A DNA stretch of 64,000 bases, taken from NCBI GenBank assembly GCA_947479085.1, contig CANJYB010000008.1:92757-156756 (forward strand), given 5' to 3'. Both the position numbers and the translations under genes were made by a program. A model generated the notes under the pieces. That model worked only from the letters and a program-made list of their open reading frames with translations. It was not told where the DNA came from and did not search any database. The DNA comes from Bacteroidota bacterium. Lineage in GTDB: Bacteria; Bacteroidota; Bacteroidia; 2-12-FULL-35-15. Positions 26,029 through 35,948 of this stretch are shown piece after piece; the first letter of the stretch is position 1; every line of letters starts with the position of its first letter.

Positions 26029-26754
26029 TTAGCTTATTACTTCCTCCAAAACTTCCATAGATTTAATGTCGCCAAACCCAACTATATGTAATTTATAAAA
26101 CAAAAGAACAGACTGAAGTAATTGCTTTCGTTCAGTTTTGTTCATTTTTATCAAATGCATTGTTGCAAACCCTTCATTTAAAAATAAATTTAATAATTCG
26201 CTTTGTCTTGCATCAATAAAATGAATATGTTTGGGTAAATGATTAATAAATAACCCCTCTTGCAAATCGAATAAGGAAGTTTTGTCAATAAATTTTCCAT
26301 GAGGATAAAATCCAAGAAATTTGCTTAATTCCAACATAAAAACAATATGAAAATTAGAACAGTTTTCCATTCTCAGGTCCAAAAACAAAATTGCATTTTT
26401 AATAAATTCAAATAAATCTTCGTCAGGATGAGATTCCTTTATCGACTTATTTAAAACTTCCTGCAAGAACAAAACAACAGAACTCTTAATAATGTCGAAA
26501 GAAATGGAAAGGAATGGAAGATGGTTATTAATTTCCGACAATTTTTGAAGTCCCCCTTTTTCAGAATGCAATACCTCCATATCTATAAGAGATAATGGCT
26601 GAAAAAGTGTTGCTTTTGTTTTCGATTTTTTACTTCTCGAACCGTTAATTATATAAGTTTGAAGACCAAAATCTCTGGTAAATATTTTGACAATTAACTT
26701 TGATTCTGAATATTTTTGGGTGAAAAGAACAATACCGCTTGTTTTCTGGACCAT
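26029..26754 (-). CDS. recO: DNA repair protein RecO
   Basis: 241 residues, full length for the family. The N-terminal OB-fold is recognisable (SGIVLFTQKYSESKLIVKIF, then GLQTYIINGSRSKKSK), and an all-helical domain follows. The zinc-binding cysteines found in some RecO proteins are absent, as is usual in Bacteroidota. RecO loads RecA onto SSB-coated DNA in the RecFOR pathway. The gene follows porZ by 43 bp on the same strand and is probably co-transcribed with it. Confidence 0.88.
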   Translation of the reverse strand: MVQKTSGIVLFTQKYSESKLIVKIFTRDFGLQTYIINGSRSKKSKTKATLFQPLSLIDMEVLHSEKGGLQKLSEINNHLPFLSISFDIIKSSVVLFLQEVLNKSIKESHPDEDLFEFIKNAILFLDLRMENCSNFHIVFMLELSKFLGFYPHGKFIDKTSLFDLQEGLFINHLPKHIHFIDARQSELLNLFLNEGFATMHLIKMNKTERKQLLQSVLLFYKLHIVGFGDIKSMEVLEEVIS

Positions 26755-26797
26755 GAAAAAAATCTGAGGCTAAACTATTTCAGAAATCCAAATTTCT

Positions 26798-29131
26798 TTA
26801 ATTGATAAACAAAATCTTTGTAACGCATTTTTGAGAGCCATCTTCATTGGTACAAAATGCCATATACACCCCGGTACTTACTCGTTCTCCTTTAAAATTC
26901 TTTCCAAACCATAAAGCTTGTCCACCCTCAGATTTGACTTCATAAACTAATGTTCCACTTACATCAGTTATTTTTACTGTTGAATTTTCCATCATTCCTT
27001 TTATAGCTATTGGTCCTTCATAGTCAGGTTTCACAGGATTAGGAAATGCATACATTCCACTGCAATCCTCATTACCTTCTGTTGCTTCCCCCCTAAATTG
27101 AATAATACCTTTTGCTGTTCCGAAATAAACTTCACCCGTTTTATGATTTATAGCTATGGTTCTTACATCATTGTTAAATAACGGGCTATTGCTTTCATCA
27201 AAATGGTAGATTTGTTTTGTGCCATCTTCTGACATCAAAAAAACGCCAGAATTGGCGGTAGCTATCCATTTTCTGTTTGCGTCATCCACAGCGATGGCTT
27301 GCACCAGCTCAGTGAGGAGCAATATCTGAACGTGTCCATCCTGCTCCAACAGTATTTGTTGTGAATCAAAATTCTGTCCTGAAACAAAAACATTCTCCGG
27401 AGAATAAAAAACTGAAATCCCTTTGTCAGATCCTACCCAGATAGCCCCATTTTTATCTTCCGCCATACAATTGATATTTACACTTGGCAGAGCACCGTTT
27501 CCTAATGAAGACGTAAGAAATTTAGTATTGCTGTTAGTCGCTGTAGAATAACTACCCGCAGCGCATACCATCATTCCTTTCCCTTGCAACAGCACCCATT
27601 TCTGGTCGTTTTTATCAACTAAAATTTGCCCTACATAAGCTCCTCCGTTTCCAATTAAACTTGTAAAATCAACATAGGACCAATGGCCGGACGGAGACTT
27701 TTTTACTAAACAATGAGGAACAGAAGAGTTTCCTACCCATAAGTTTCCAGAAGCATCTATTGCCAGACCATCTGTATAAATCGCACCGTTTCCTGATAAA
27801 CTACTATTATACGATTTATAAAGTTTTGTAGGGACATTGTTATATAGTTCCAACACACCTCCCCCCCATGAAGTGGCATATCCATGGTTCTCATCATTTG
27901 GGTCCAAAACCGTACTTACAAAATCAAAAATTGAATCTCTTAAATCAACTATACCAGGATAAGTATCACTAGTTGTACTCCATGTATTGTCTTTGTAACC
28001 ATAAACTTCTGCCTTTCTTAAAAGCCCGTACCTGCTAACATCATAGCCTCCGGGTGCAACCAGCAAATTATTTCCTGAACAACTCATCCCGAATGACTTT
28101 TCTGTTGCCGGACCATTTGGGTATCGCTTTTCAAACCCTGTGCTATGTCTCCATGAAACTAAACCATTATTCCCATCAGCTATCCAAATATCAAAATTTT
28201 CATCTAAAGCTGCCGAATTAGCTGAAGTTACAAAATTGGGATCCGAAAAAGGATGTCCCGGTGAGTTGACCCCTGTAATGCTATCGTAATAGGTAACGCT
28301 GCCAGGAAAAGAAACTATCAGTTTATCATGGTTATTTCTCAGTTGTGTAGTAGTGTATAAACTTTGGAACCAAGGACTCCAACTGCCGTCAGCAGGATTA
28401 TATATTTTAATCGTATCACGCTCTGTTGCACTTGTTTCTAAAAATCTGGAACGATTAACATAAATCTTTCCTTGAAATGCTGCAATGGTATTGTACTTTC
28501 CTGTTGGTAATCCTGGAATAACATGCCATGAGTTAAAATCCGCGAGAACACTGCTATTTACTGATGCTTTATACACCCCTGTAACAGTGGCAGCGTAAAT
28601 ATAAGTATCATCTGAGGTAATATCATAAACTTTAACAGAACTTCCTCCCGCGCCAATATAGTAGGTATCTGCTATTTCCATTCTGTTCATGTCCAACACA
28701 ACAATTCCAAAACCACAAGCCAGATAGGCAAATTGATTAATAAAATAAACATTATAAATAGACTTATCACCTAAAATGTTCTTCCGTTTAATATCTGATA
28801 TATTTGTAATTTTATTACTATTATCAATTATATCAATATTAGCATTTTCATAACAAATAATGGCCTTGTTGTTGAAATGATTAAAACCAACCACCGTTCC
28901 TTCTACATCCGAAAGTCCGTTGATTTTGGATAAACGTTCCATCGAATTGTCAGTTTTACTATAGGTAAATATTCCACTTTTTGTTATGCAAAAAGTTTTT
29001 CCGTTTCCTTCTGCCACAGACACTCCACTCTTATAAGAAAGGTGGTCAGCCCATTGAAATATTGGTACTTTTTGAGCAAAAACAAACAAAGAAATAAACA
29101 AAGAACTCGCAAATAAAATTAATTTTTTCAT
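26798..29131 (-). CDS. porZ: type IX secretion system protein PorZ
   Basis: 777 residues: signal peptide (MKKLILFASSLFISLFVFAQ) and two seven-bladed propellers typical of PorZ (opening WADHLSYKSGVSVAEGNG, then ITKSGIFTYSK, INGLSD, ICYENANIDIIDNSNKI). Two-component-regulator-type propeller repeats follow (GAIWVGSDKGISVF, RKWIATANSGVFLM, GEVYFGTAKGIIQF), and a T9SS-like C-terminal domain (AFPNPVKPDYEGPIAI ... GVYMAFCTNEDG) ends the protein. In Porphyromonas, PorZ belongs to the surface attachment complex that couples cargo to anionic LPS. The gene starts at the first ATG before the signal peptide and precedes recO. Confidence 0.82.
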   Translation of the reverse strand: MKKLILFASSLFISLFVFAQKVPIFQWADHLSYKSGVSVAEGNGKTFCITKSGIFTYSKTDNSMERLSKINGLSDVEGTVVGFNHFNNKAIICYENANIDIIDNSNKITNISDIKRKNILGDKSIYNVYFINQFAYLACGFGIVVLDMNRMEIADTYYIGAGGSSVKVYDITSDDTYIYAATVTGVYKASVNSSVLADFNSWHVIPGLPTGKYNTIAAFQGKIYVNRSRFLETSATERDTIKIYNPADGSWSPWFQSLYTTTQLRNNHDKLIVSFPGSVTYYDSITGVNSPGHPFSDPNFVTSANSAALDENFDIWIADGNNGLVSWRHSTGFEKRYPNGPATEKSFGMSCSGNNLLVAPGGYDVSRYGLLRKAEVYGYKDNTWSTTSDTYPGIVDLRDSIFDFVSTVLDPNDENHGYATSWGGGVLELYNNVPTKLYKSYNSSLSGNGAIYTDGLAIDASGNLWVGNSSVPHCLVKKSPSGHWSYVDFTSLIGNGGAYVGQILVDKNDQKWVLLQGKGMMVCAAGSYSTATNSNTKFLTSSLGNGALPSVNINCMAEDKNGAIWVGSDKGISVFYSPENVFVSGQNFDSQQILLEQDGHVQILLLTELVQAIAVDDANRKWIATANSGVFLMSEDGTKQIYHFDESNSPLFNNDVRTIAINHKTGEVYFGTAKGIIQFRGEATEGNEDCSGMYAFPNPVKPDYEGPIAIKGMMENSTVKITDVSGTLVYEVKSEGGQALWFGKNFKGERVSTGVYMAFCTNEDGSQKCVTKILFIN

Positions 29132-29280
29132 AGTTAATATCAGATTGGTGTACTTATATAACGAAAAAGTACCTCTTTTATTGTGTAAAGGTGAAAATAT
29201 TTTTTCAGAAAATTGAATTTTGTTCCTGATTTTTCAAAAAACATTCATTTTTTGAATTATATCTATTCTTTCCATTTAGG

Positions 29281-29306
29281 TTTGAGACCTAATTTATATA
29301 TCTTTG
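29281..29306 (+). promoter_or_regulatory. promoter of tRNA-Arg
   Basis: TTTG at 29281-29284 (-33) and TATCTTTG at 29299-29306 (-7) match the Bacteroidota consensus. The mature tRNA begins 13 bases further on. Confidence 0.7.
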
Positions 29307-29318
29307 CGGCCGATAATT

Positions 29319-29395
29319 GGCTTCGTAGTTCAACTGGATAGAATGGCAGATTCCGGTTCTGCAGGTTGGAGGTTCGAATCCTCTCGAGGTCACCA
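29319..29395 (+). tRNA. tRNA-Arg, anticodon CCG
   Basis: A complete cloverleaf: acceptor GGCTTCG/CGAGGTC (two G-T pairs), D stem GTTC/GAAT, anticodon stem GCAGA/TCTGC with the loop TTCCGGT (anticodon CCG, reading CGG), T stem GGAGG/CCTCT with loop TTCGAAT, discriminator A and encoded CCA. Length 77 with CCA. Convergent to the hydrolase gene that ends at 29404. Confidence 0.95.
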
Positions 29396-29403
29396 TAAAA
29401 TAC

Positions 29404-30456
29404 TTAAAAAGGTACTTCCGTTTCTTTTACTTTATTAAAAGTTAATTTTGAAATAGATTTCAATACTTCAGGTAGTTTTTTCACATCTCTTCCTTGTGTC
29501 ATTACGGTAATTAAGTATGGTGAATTATTTAAATACACTATTCCTGATTCTGACAACTGATGAACGTTTGGATCTTTCCTGTCTCCCCATTCTCCAAATT
29601 TATGTGCCAGTTGCACATTTTCAGGCAACCCGCTTTGCATTCCATCTTTAAAATCACATTGTGATAATAATTCTGCAACATACTCCGAATTACTTATTGT
29701 TAAATAACCCGAATTATAAATTACTTTTAAAAAAGCTGAATAATCCTTAGCTGATATCTGGTAATTCATATCATGCACATCTGGCACTATTAAACCAAAA
29801 TCAGAAAACATTTTTTTGAACGCTTCCAAATCTACATTTTCATTTAATAAATAAGTTGCATTATTATCTGAGAAGGCAACCATATACTTTAAAAGTTCTT
29901 TTATCGAATAACTTTTCCCCGGTTCTATCTGGTGAGAATTATAAGTCTGATGAGGAATGCCTCCCTTTGGTTGAGTAAATACTATTTTTTTGTCAAGCGT
30001 ACCTGGATGCTTTTCTTCCATTGTCATATATGTAATCAGAATTGGAAGTTTAATCAACGAACCGGGATGATAATAATTATTCTCATTTATACTTATAAAC
30101 TCACCTCCACTGCCTTGTCCGAGCAATTTTAAATATATTGACGCGTTATCTATTACTCCTGATTGTTTGTATACATCTAACTGACCAACTAATTCAGTTT
30201 TTAAATTTGCTAAGTGCCCTGTTTCACAGGTTTTATCAACATATAGTAGTGGCTTAATATATTTATAACCTTCCAGTCGGTGCGAAACGGTACCACAGGA
30301 TGGAACTACAGTTGGGGCGAGAGTTGCGGCAACAGCTGCAGATGTTGAATGAATCGGTGAACGTTTGAACTTTGCATAACAAACACTGAATGTTACTGCA
30401 CTGCACAAAACTGACGAAATAAAAAGGCTCGAGAAACTAACTTTGTTGTTTAACAT
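29404..30456 (-). CDS. class A beta-lactamase-like serine hydrolase
   Basis: 350 residues with an N-terminal membrane anchor or signal (SSLFISSVLCSAVTFSVCYA). The active-site motifs of the class A beta-lactamase/transpeptidase fold are visible: SxxK in HPGSLIKLPIL, SDN in AFSDNNATYLL, and K-[ST]-G-like HKFG in LAHKFGEWGDR. No typical omega-loop ExxLN is evident, so real beta-lactamase activity is doubtful. A penicillin-interacting or esterase role is as likely. Monocistronic; ends nine bases from the tRNA end. Confidence 0.78.
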   Translation of the reverse strand: MLNNKVSFSSLFISSVLCSAVTFSVCYAKFKRSPIHSTSAAVAATLAPTVVPSCGTVSHRLEGYKYIKPLLYVDKTCETGHLANLKTELVGQLDVYKQSGVIDNASIYLKLLGQGSGGEFISINENNYYHPGSLIKLPILITYMTMEEKHPGTLDKKIVFTQPKGGIPHQTYNSHQIEPGKSYSIKELLKYMVAFSDNNATYLLNENVDLEAFKKMFSDFGLIVPDVHDMNYQISAKDYSAFLKVIYNSGYLTISNSEYVAELLSQCDFKDGMQSGLPENVQLAHKFGEWGDRKDPNVHQLSESGIVYLNNSPYLITVMTQGRDVKKLPEVLKSISKLTFNKVKETEVPF

Positions 30457-30574
30457 ATTTCTGATTTATTTATTAGTGGTGCGAAATTACTTACTATTAC
30501 ACATTGAAAAAATAATTTAGTCGTAATTGCGTATAGCATAGACGAATAATGAATTCCCTGTGTTTTCAAGCAAA

Positions 30575-30609
30575 AAAAAAGTCCCGATATTATAATATCG
30601 GGACTTTTT
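30575..30609 (-). terminator. terminator of the pyrophosphatase gene
   Basis: AAAGTCCCGATATTA and TAATATCGGGACTTT form a near-perfect hairpin with A and T tracts on both sides; likely bidirectional. Confidence 0.88.
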
Positions 30610-30627
30610 CTTTTATTTCTTGTTGGT

Positions 30628-33219
30628 TTAATGCTTTTCAGCACATGCTGCTCCGCACTTTTTCATACATTCTTCTTTTGTTTTACAGCCATGCTCGCAT
30701 CCTTCCATGCATGCACTTTCGTGTTTATCTCCACATGATGCACTTCCATGTTCCTTGCAACAAGCTTTTCCTCCTGCACTGCACATTTTCGAGCACTCTT
30801 TACATCCTTTTGATTCACATTCTTCGTGACATTTACCCATGCATCCCTTCTCACATTTAATACCCATTTCCTTGCATTTATCCATACAGGCCTGAGAACA
30901 GTCTGTCATACCAGCATGTTCCATGCACATTGCTTTTTCTTCTGGTGAACACTTCATCGAATCGCAATACTTTGCACACTCTTCCTTGCTCATGTTCATG
31001 CACTTGTCCATGTCGCATTTCATTTCCATCTTGCAACATTCTGTTTTCATTTCTCCACATTCTCCTACCATTCCTTGTGCCGGGCTTTCAGCAATGTAAG
31101 GTGCTATTACCAATGATACAATAGACATTAACTTAATAAGGATATTCATAGAAGGTCCTGAAGTATCTTTAAACGGATCTCCTACAGTATCTCCAGTAAC
31201 CGATGCTTTATGTGGTTCCGATTTTTTGTAGAACATTTCTCCATTAATCATTACTCCTTTTTCAAACGATTTTTTTGCATTGTCCCACGCACCTCCTGCA
31301 TTGTTCTGGAAAATACCCATCAATACTCCCGATACAGTAACACCTGCCAATAAACCTCCTAACACTTCAGGTCCAAATGCAAACCCTACTAAAACTGGTG
31401 TAATCAAAGCAATGGCTCCCGGCAACATCATTTCTCTGATCGATGCTTTAGTAGAAATTTCCACACATTTTTCATATTCCGGTTTGGCTTTGTACTCCAT
31501 AATACCTGGTATTTCTCTGAATTGTCTTCTTACCTCGTTCACCATATCCATTGCCGCACGACCAACAGCCGCTATTGCCAAGGAAGAAAATATAAACGGT
31601 ATCATTGCCCCAACAAAAAGCCCTGCCAATACATTTGCTTTGTAAATATCAATAGCATGAATTCCTGCCACACCCACAAACGCTGCAAACAAAGCCAACG
31701 CAGTTAATGCTGCAGATGCAATTGCAAATCCTTTCCCAGCTGCTGCTGTGGTATTTCCCACTGCATCCAGGTTATCCGTACGTTCACGTACTTCCGGTGG
31801 CAATTGGCTCATCTCTGCTATCCCTCCTGCATTATCTGCTATCGGTCCAAAAGCATCTATTGCTAACTGCATTGCTGTTGTTGCCATCATACCTGCTGCT
31901 GCTATTGCCACTCCATAAAGTCCTGCAAAATGATATGAAACCATAATACCTCCTGCCAATGTTAAAATAGGAATCACCGTTGATTCCATACCTACCGATA
32001 ATCCACCAATAATATTGGTAGCATGTCCTGTTGCCGATTTTTGAATAATAGACATTACAGGACGTTTTCCCATTGCAGTGTAATATTCTGTTACAATACT
32101 CATAATGGTACCTACCAAAAGACCCACCATGATGGAAATAAATACATTAATATTTGTAAAGTCATACCCTCTAAGGCTCATATTCACAGGTAACATGTAC
32201 ATTACAATAAAATAACTTGCAATAGCAGTTAATATAATAGACGACCAGTTACCAAGATTCAACGCCTTCTGCACACTGTCCTTTTCTCCTCTTATTTTTA
32301 CAAACAAAGTTCCGATAATAGAAAACACAATACCCAATCCGCAAATAACCATTGGCAATAATACAGGAGCAAAGCCATTAAAACCATCTATTGCCACACC
32401 ATTAATTTTTGGCATTGTTATTTCCTGACCAAGAACCATAGTAGCCAATATGGTAGCCACATAACTTCCAAACAAATCTGCACCCATACCTGCCACATCA
32501 CCCACATTATCTCCCACGTTATCAGCAATAGTTGCAGGGTTACGAACATCATCTTCCGGAATTCCTGCTTCCACTTTTCCTACCAAATCCGCCCCAACGT
32601 CAGCTGCCTTTGTATAAATACCACCACCCACACGCGCAAAAAGCGCAATAGACTCAGCACCAAGCGAAAAACCTGTTAATACTTCGATAGCAGTGCGCAT
32701 TTGCTCACTGTCCACATCCACCACATTAAATATTTTAAGGAAAATAATAAACAAACCTCCTAAACCAAAAACAGCCAAACCGGCTACTCCAAGTCCCATG
32801 ACAGTACCTCCGGTAAAGGAAACTTTTAATGCCTTAGCCAAACTGGTGCGGGCAGCCTGAGTAGTACGTACATTAGCTTTGGTAGCTACTTTCATCCCGA
32901 TATACCCAGCGGTAGCCGAAAACACAGCACCTATAATAAATGCAATACAAATAATCCAACTCGAGTGAATAGGATGACCATGTATTTCATGTATTGAACC
33001 AGAAAAAGCCAATAAAGCGGCAGCAAAAATTACAAAAATGCTCAACACTCTCCATTCTGCCTTCAAAAATGCCATTGCTCCTTTGGCAATATATCCTGCC
33101 AGCTCCTGCATATTGGCATCACCCGCATCCTGTTTGCTCACCCAGGCACTCTTTACAGCCATCACTATTAACCCTAAAATCCCTAAAACGGGAGCTAAAT
33201 AAATAAAATACTCATTCAT
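30628..33219 (-). CDS. hppA: membrane-bound ion-translocating pyrophosphatase with a Cys-rich C-terminal tail
   Basis: Integral membrane enzyme that couples PPi hydrolysis to pumping of H+ and/or Na+. Residues 1-719 are a full pyrophosphatase with about sixteen helices. Motifs are [11 protein letters not shown] at 207-217, [11 protein letters not shown] at 231-241, and [10 protein letters not shown] at 488-497, whose Ala after GNTT marks the K+-dependent type. The gate helix reads [11 protein letters not shown], without the Glu found in standard Na+ pumps (DLFESY) or H+ pumps (GSYAES). This points to a divergent subgroup, so the pumped ion is open. Residues 720-863 are a hydrophilic tail with 28 Cys plus many Met, Lys, Glu and His. 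Such Cys-rich extensions occur in some other Bacteroidota enzymes as far as I recall; their role is unknown. A good promoter lies about 95 bases upstream. Confidence 0.93.
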   Translation of the reverse strand: MNEYFIYLAPVLGILGLIVMAVKSAWVSKQDAGDANMQELAGYIAKGAMAFLKAEWRVLSIFVIFAAALLAFSGSIHEIHGHPIHSSWIICIAFIIGAVFSATAGYIGMKVATKANVRTTQAARTSLAKALKVSFTGGTVMGLGVAGLAVFGLGGLFIIFLKIFNVVDVDSEQMRTAIEVLTGFSLGAESIALFARVGGGIYTKAADVGADLVGKVEAGIPEDDVRNPATIADNVGDNVGDVAGMGADLFGSYVATILATMVLGQEITMPKINGVAIDGFNGFAPVLLPMVICGLGIVFSIIGTLFVKIRGEKDSVQKALNLGNWSSIILTAIASYFIVMYMLPVNMSLRGYDFTNINVFISIMVGLLVGTIMSIVTEYYTAMGKRPVMSIIQKSATGHATNIIGGLSVGMESTVIPILTLAGGIMVSYHFAGLYGVAIAAAGMMATTAMQLAIDAFGPIADNAGGIAEMSQLPPEVRERTDNLDAVGNTTAAAGKGFAIASAALTALALFAAFVGVAGIHAIDIYKANVLAGLFVGAMIPFIFSSLAIAAVGRAAMDMVNEVRRQFREIPGIMEYKAKPEYEKCVEISTKASIREMMLPGAIALITPVLVGFAFGPEVLGGLLAGVTVSGVLMGIFQNNAGGAWDNAKKSFEKGVMINGEMFYKKSEPHKASVTGDTVGDPFKDTSGPSMNILIKLMSIVSLVIAPYIAESPAQGMVGECGEMKTECCKMEMKCDMDKCMNMSKEECAKYCDSMKCSPEEKAMCMEHAGMTDCSQACMDKCKEMGIKCEKGCMGKCHEECESKGCKECSKMCSAGGKACCKEHGSASCGDKHESACMEGCEHGCKTKEECMKKCGAACAEKH

Positions 33220-33313
33220 CTTTTAATTTGTTTTTTTGTTTAGTTCACTTATTTTTTACTTGTTTAATTCTCTAATTATCAATCCAATTTCATTGCTTTT
33301 CAAAATCGAGGTG

Positions 33314-33344
33314 CAAAACTATACAAATTATCGGAATTAGCAAA
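33314..33344 (-). promoter_or_regulatory. promoter of the pyrophosphatase gene
   Basis: On the minus strand TTTG (33344-33341) and TAGTTTTG (33321-33314) are separated by 19 bases, a textbook Bacteroidota -33/-7 pair. The leader would be about 90 bases. Apart from this and the 22-bp array, the 33220-33576 gap holds nothing recognised. Confidence 0.7.
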
Positions 33345-33502
33345 AGGGAATCTCTTATTGATACCCTCCATCCTCAATTCATTTAATTTTATTTTAGATA
33401 TAGTGCAAATTTACATTTGAAGTACCAAAATATTGTACACATAATTAATATAGCGGATTTCAAATATGCATTTAAACATTATTTTATTTCACACTCCCCA
33501 TT

Positions 33503-33583
33503 TTGGATAGCTTAGTTACCCATCTTGGGTAGTTTAGTTACTCATTATTGGTAGTTTAGTTACTCATTATGGGTAGTTACTCC
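33503..33583. repeat. tandem array of 22-bp units
   Basis: Three full units and one truncated unit at 33503, 33525, 33547 and 33569, each built around GGTAGTTTAGTTACTCATTA. The last unit overlaps the stop codon of the patatin gene (33577-33579). Confidence 0.85.
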
Positions 33584-35877
33584 AGCGCCCGTTTATTAAA
33601 CAGTATATATCCAAAATGAAAATCAACAGAAAAAGGATTGACCACTTGGTCGTAATAATTTATACCAAGGCTCATGGGGCCAATGGGTGTATTCCAAACG
33701 ACAGCTGCAGCACCAATGTAATGCTGAAGGGCAAAAGGGAGGCTATAATCGGTTTGGTTGGTGGCAGTTTTAATAAAGGCCTGGTACGGTTGAAATATAT
33801 AAGCTTCGGCACGTACCTCAATGTTTTTGCGGATATTAACTACGAATTTTAGGCCCCCGGCAAAGTACTGGCTGGCACGGTAATTTTCGAGGAAGAGGGT
33901 TTTGCTATCCATAGTGGGCTGAAAGGCCGGTGCAGAAAGAACAGATGCTATGTAATTTCTAAAAAGCGTTTGAGTGGAGTAAACGGCCTCACCAAACAGA
34001 CCTATTTTAAGAGAGCCTCTTCGGTTAAAATACCGCTCCCCGGTAAGCTTTAAAATATAATATTCGTGGTGGTTAAAGTAATCCTCTATGGGATCATCAG
34101 AAGTAGAGCCGGGATTATTTCGCTCTACCCCGCTTACGTAACGAACTTTACAATTAAAGAATTCACCCTGATTTGCATATTGTTTGCGGTTAAGAGAATT
34201 GATTTCGTAATAGGCCTGGGCTGTATAAAAATCAAAATCATTCCGGTCAGCGGTGTCTCTGGGAGAAAACACTGTGGTTTGGTAATACTTGTCTGTTATT
34301 CGTCCTCCTCCTGCACCTCCTACTATACGGCCTTTTTTGCCCGTAGGGAAACCAACATTCAGGTTTCCGAATTCTTCGTTTTGCAATAAATACTCAGGTT
34401 TTACTTCCCTCAAAAACTGGTTGCTGCTTTTGTAATAATCAAATTTATTCCAGGCCACTGTAGGTTCTATGTAAATGGGTGTTTTGAATGGGAAATCAAA
34501 ACGTGCTTTAAGCTGGGCGGCATTGTATAGTTTTCCGAAATAACCGTTGGCCATTATAGAAGTTGCAAATTTTCCCAGCTCATTGTATTTTAGTCCAAGG
34601 TATCCTTCACTGATAGGATGGTTGGAGAAGACTCCTCCAAAATCAAGTATCAAGTGCTTTTCCTTTTTGATGCGGAGGTATAAATCGTAATTTTTTGTTT
34701 CGGTATTGTACTTAGCAACCGGAAATATGTATTTTATTTTGCTATCCGCTGCCAGGCGAAAATACCCTTCTTTTAGGTTTTCCATACTTACCTTTTTATT
34801 TTTATGGCGAAGAATCTTTCTTGCATAATCAGCTTCCGTATCGTTCAGACCTTCAATGATAATACTGTCAAACTCCACCTGTGGTTGTTTGGCAGCAAAT
34901 TGTTTTCGCTTAGCAATAAGTTCTTTGGAATCTATTCTTCGTTGCACATTCTGCTGAATGTATTCCATATTTCGCATAGTAGAAACATATCCGCTATCAA
35001 TCAATTCCTGAATATTATTAAAATTAAAAAGTCCAACATCCGTTTTGGGCTGTATAATTATTCCGTTCTGACAAGGCAAATCGAAACTCGATTTGCTTTG
35101 AAGCATGCTTTTTATTTGTGATAAAATATTGTCTTCATCAGGAGAAGGATTATTTGAACTTACATTGGAACCTATCATAAAATCAGGATAAAAATCCTGG
35201 AACATTACATTGGAAGGGAAATTATTATACAACCCGCCATCGAATAATAACTTACCATCCACCAGAACAGGCCGAATGTAAAAAGGATAGGACATCGATG
35301 CCCTCACCGCCTGTGCTAAATCACCTTCACGAAAAACTACCGATTCTTTCTTTTCAATATCAGAAGCTACACACCGAAAGGGAACAAACAAACTATCAAA
35401 CTTATATCCTGCTGCTGCTATCGGGCCTCCAGCCAACTCCATCATTCCGAAATCCATTGAGATGGGTGAAATAACATTGGTAGGTAAGGCTGAAGTGAAC
35501 GTGGCAGAATCGAATAAACGGATACTCAGCCAGGATGCATTATCATCTCCCCGTTTAAAGTAATAGGCATATTTCTGATCAATGATGCCTTCCGACATAT
35601 TTTTAAATTCTTCTGTTTTAGCTAAAGCTTCTATTTGTGAAGGGGAAAATCCCATGGCGTACAAAGAACCTACTAATGCCCCCATGGAGGTTCCGGTAAT
35701 ATAATCAATAGGAATATGATTTTCTTCCAATGCTTTTATCACACCAATGTGGGCAATTCCACTGGCTGCACCTCCGCTAAGCACAAGACCTACCTTTTGG
35801 GCACTTATTTTTTGAAAAGAAAACAGAAACAACAGCAACGAAAGAAAAAGAAAGGTTGTTTGTTTTATAAAGTTCAT
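33577..35877 (-). CDS. patatin-like phospholipase fused to a BamA-type outer-membrane barrel
   Basis: 766 residues from the ATG opening MNFIKQTTFLFLSLLLFLFSF, a signal peptide. The patatin domain (about residues 25-230) has the oxyanion loop GLVLSGGAASGIAHIGV, the nucleophile in GTSMG and the Asp of the dyad in DGGLYNNFP. A POTRA-like segment follows (FDSIIIEGLNDTEADYARKIL), then a C-terminal surface-antigen/BamA-type barrel ending near GYILFNKRALE. This is the layout of type Vd-like patatin proteins (RssA/PlpD group), with the lipase at the outer membrane. The barrel is longer than in PlpD and suggests permanent anchoring. Monocistronic. Confidence 0.88.
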   Translation of the reverse strand: MNFIKQTTFLFLSLLLFLFSFQKISAQKVGLVLSGGAASGIAHIGVIKALEENHIPIDYITGTSMGALVGSLYAMGFSPSQIEALAKTEEFKNMSEGIIDQKYAYYFKRGDDNASWLSIRLFDSATFTSALPTNVISPISMDFGMMELAGGPIAAAGYKFDSLFVPFRCVASDIEKKESVVFREGDLAQAVRASMSYPFYIRPVLVDGKLLFDGGLYNNFPSNVMFQDFYPDFMIGSNVSSNNPSPDEDNILSQIKSMLQSKSSFDLPCQNGIIIQPKTDVGLFNFNNIQELIDSGYVSTMRNMEYIQQNVQRRIDSKELIAKRKQFAAKQPQVEFDSIIIEGLNDTEADYARKILRHKNKKVSMENLKEGYFRLAADSKIKYIFPVAKYNTETKNYDLYLRIKKEKHLILDFGGVFSNHPISEGYLGLKYNELGKFATSIMANGYFGKLYNAAQLKARFDFPFKTPIYIEPTVAWNKFDYYKSSNQFLREVKPEYLLQNEEFGNLNVGFPTGKKGRIVGGAGGGRITDKYYQTTVFSPRDTADRNDFDFYTAQAYYEINSLNRKQYANQGEFFNCKVRYVSGVERNNPGSTSDDPIEDYFNHHEYYILKLTGERYFNRRGSLKIGLFGEAVYSTQTLFRNYIASVLSAPAFQPTMDSKTLFLENYRASQYFAGGLKFVVNIRKNIEVRAEAYIFQPYQAFIKTATNQTDYSLPFALQHYIGAAAVVWNTPIGPMSLGINYYDQVVNPFSVDFHFGYILFNKRALE

Positions 35878-35948
35878 TATATCAGACAAATTATAACTAC
35901 AAAACTAATAAGAATTAAGGGAGCTTAAAAAATCATTTATTATTTTAT

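Noticed and set aside
29404..30456. Antibiotic-resistance beta-lactamase
   Set aside because: SxxK, SDN and KxG motifs are present but the omega-loop Glu motif of class A enzymes was not found, and a membrane anchor is present. Resistance cannot be claimed.
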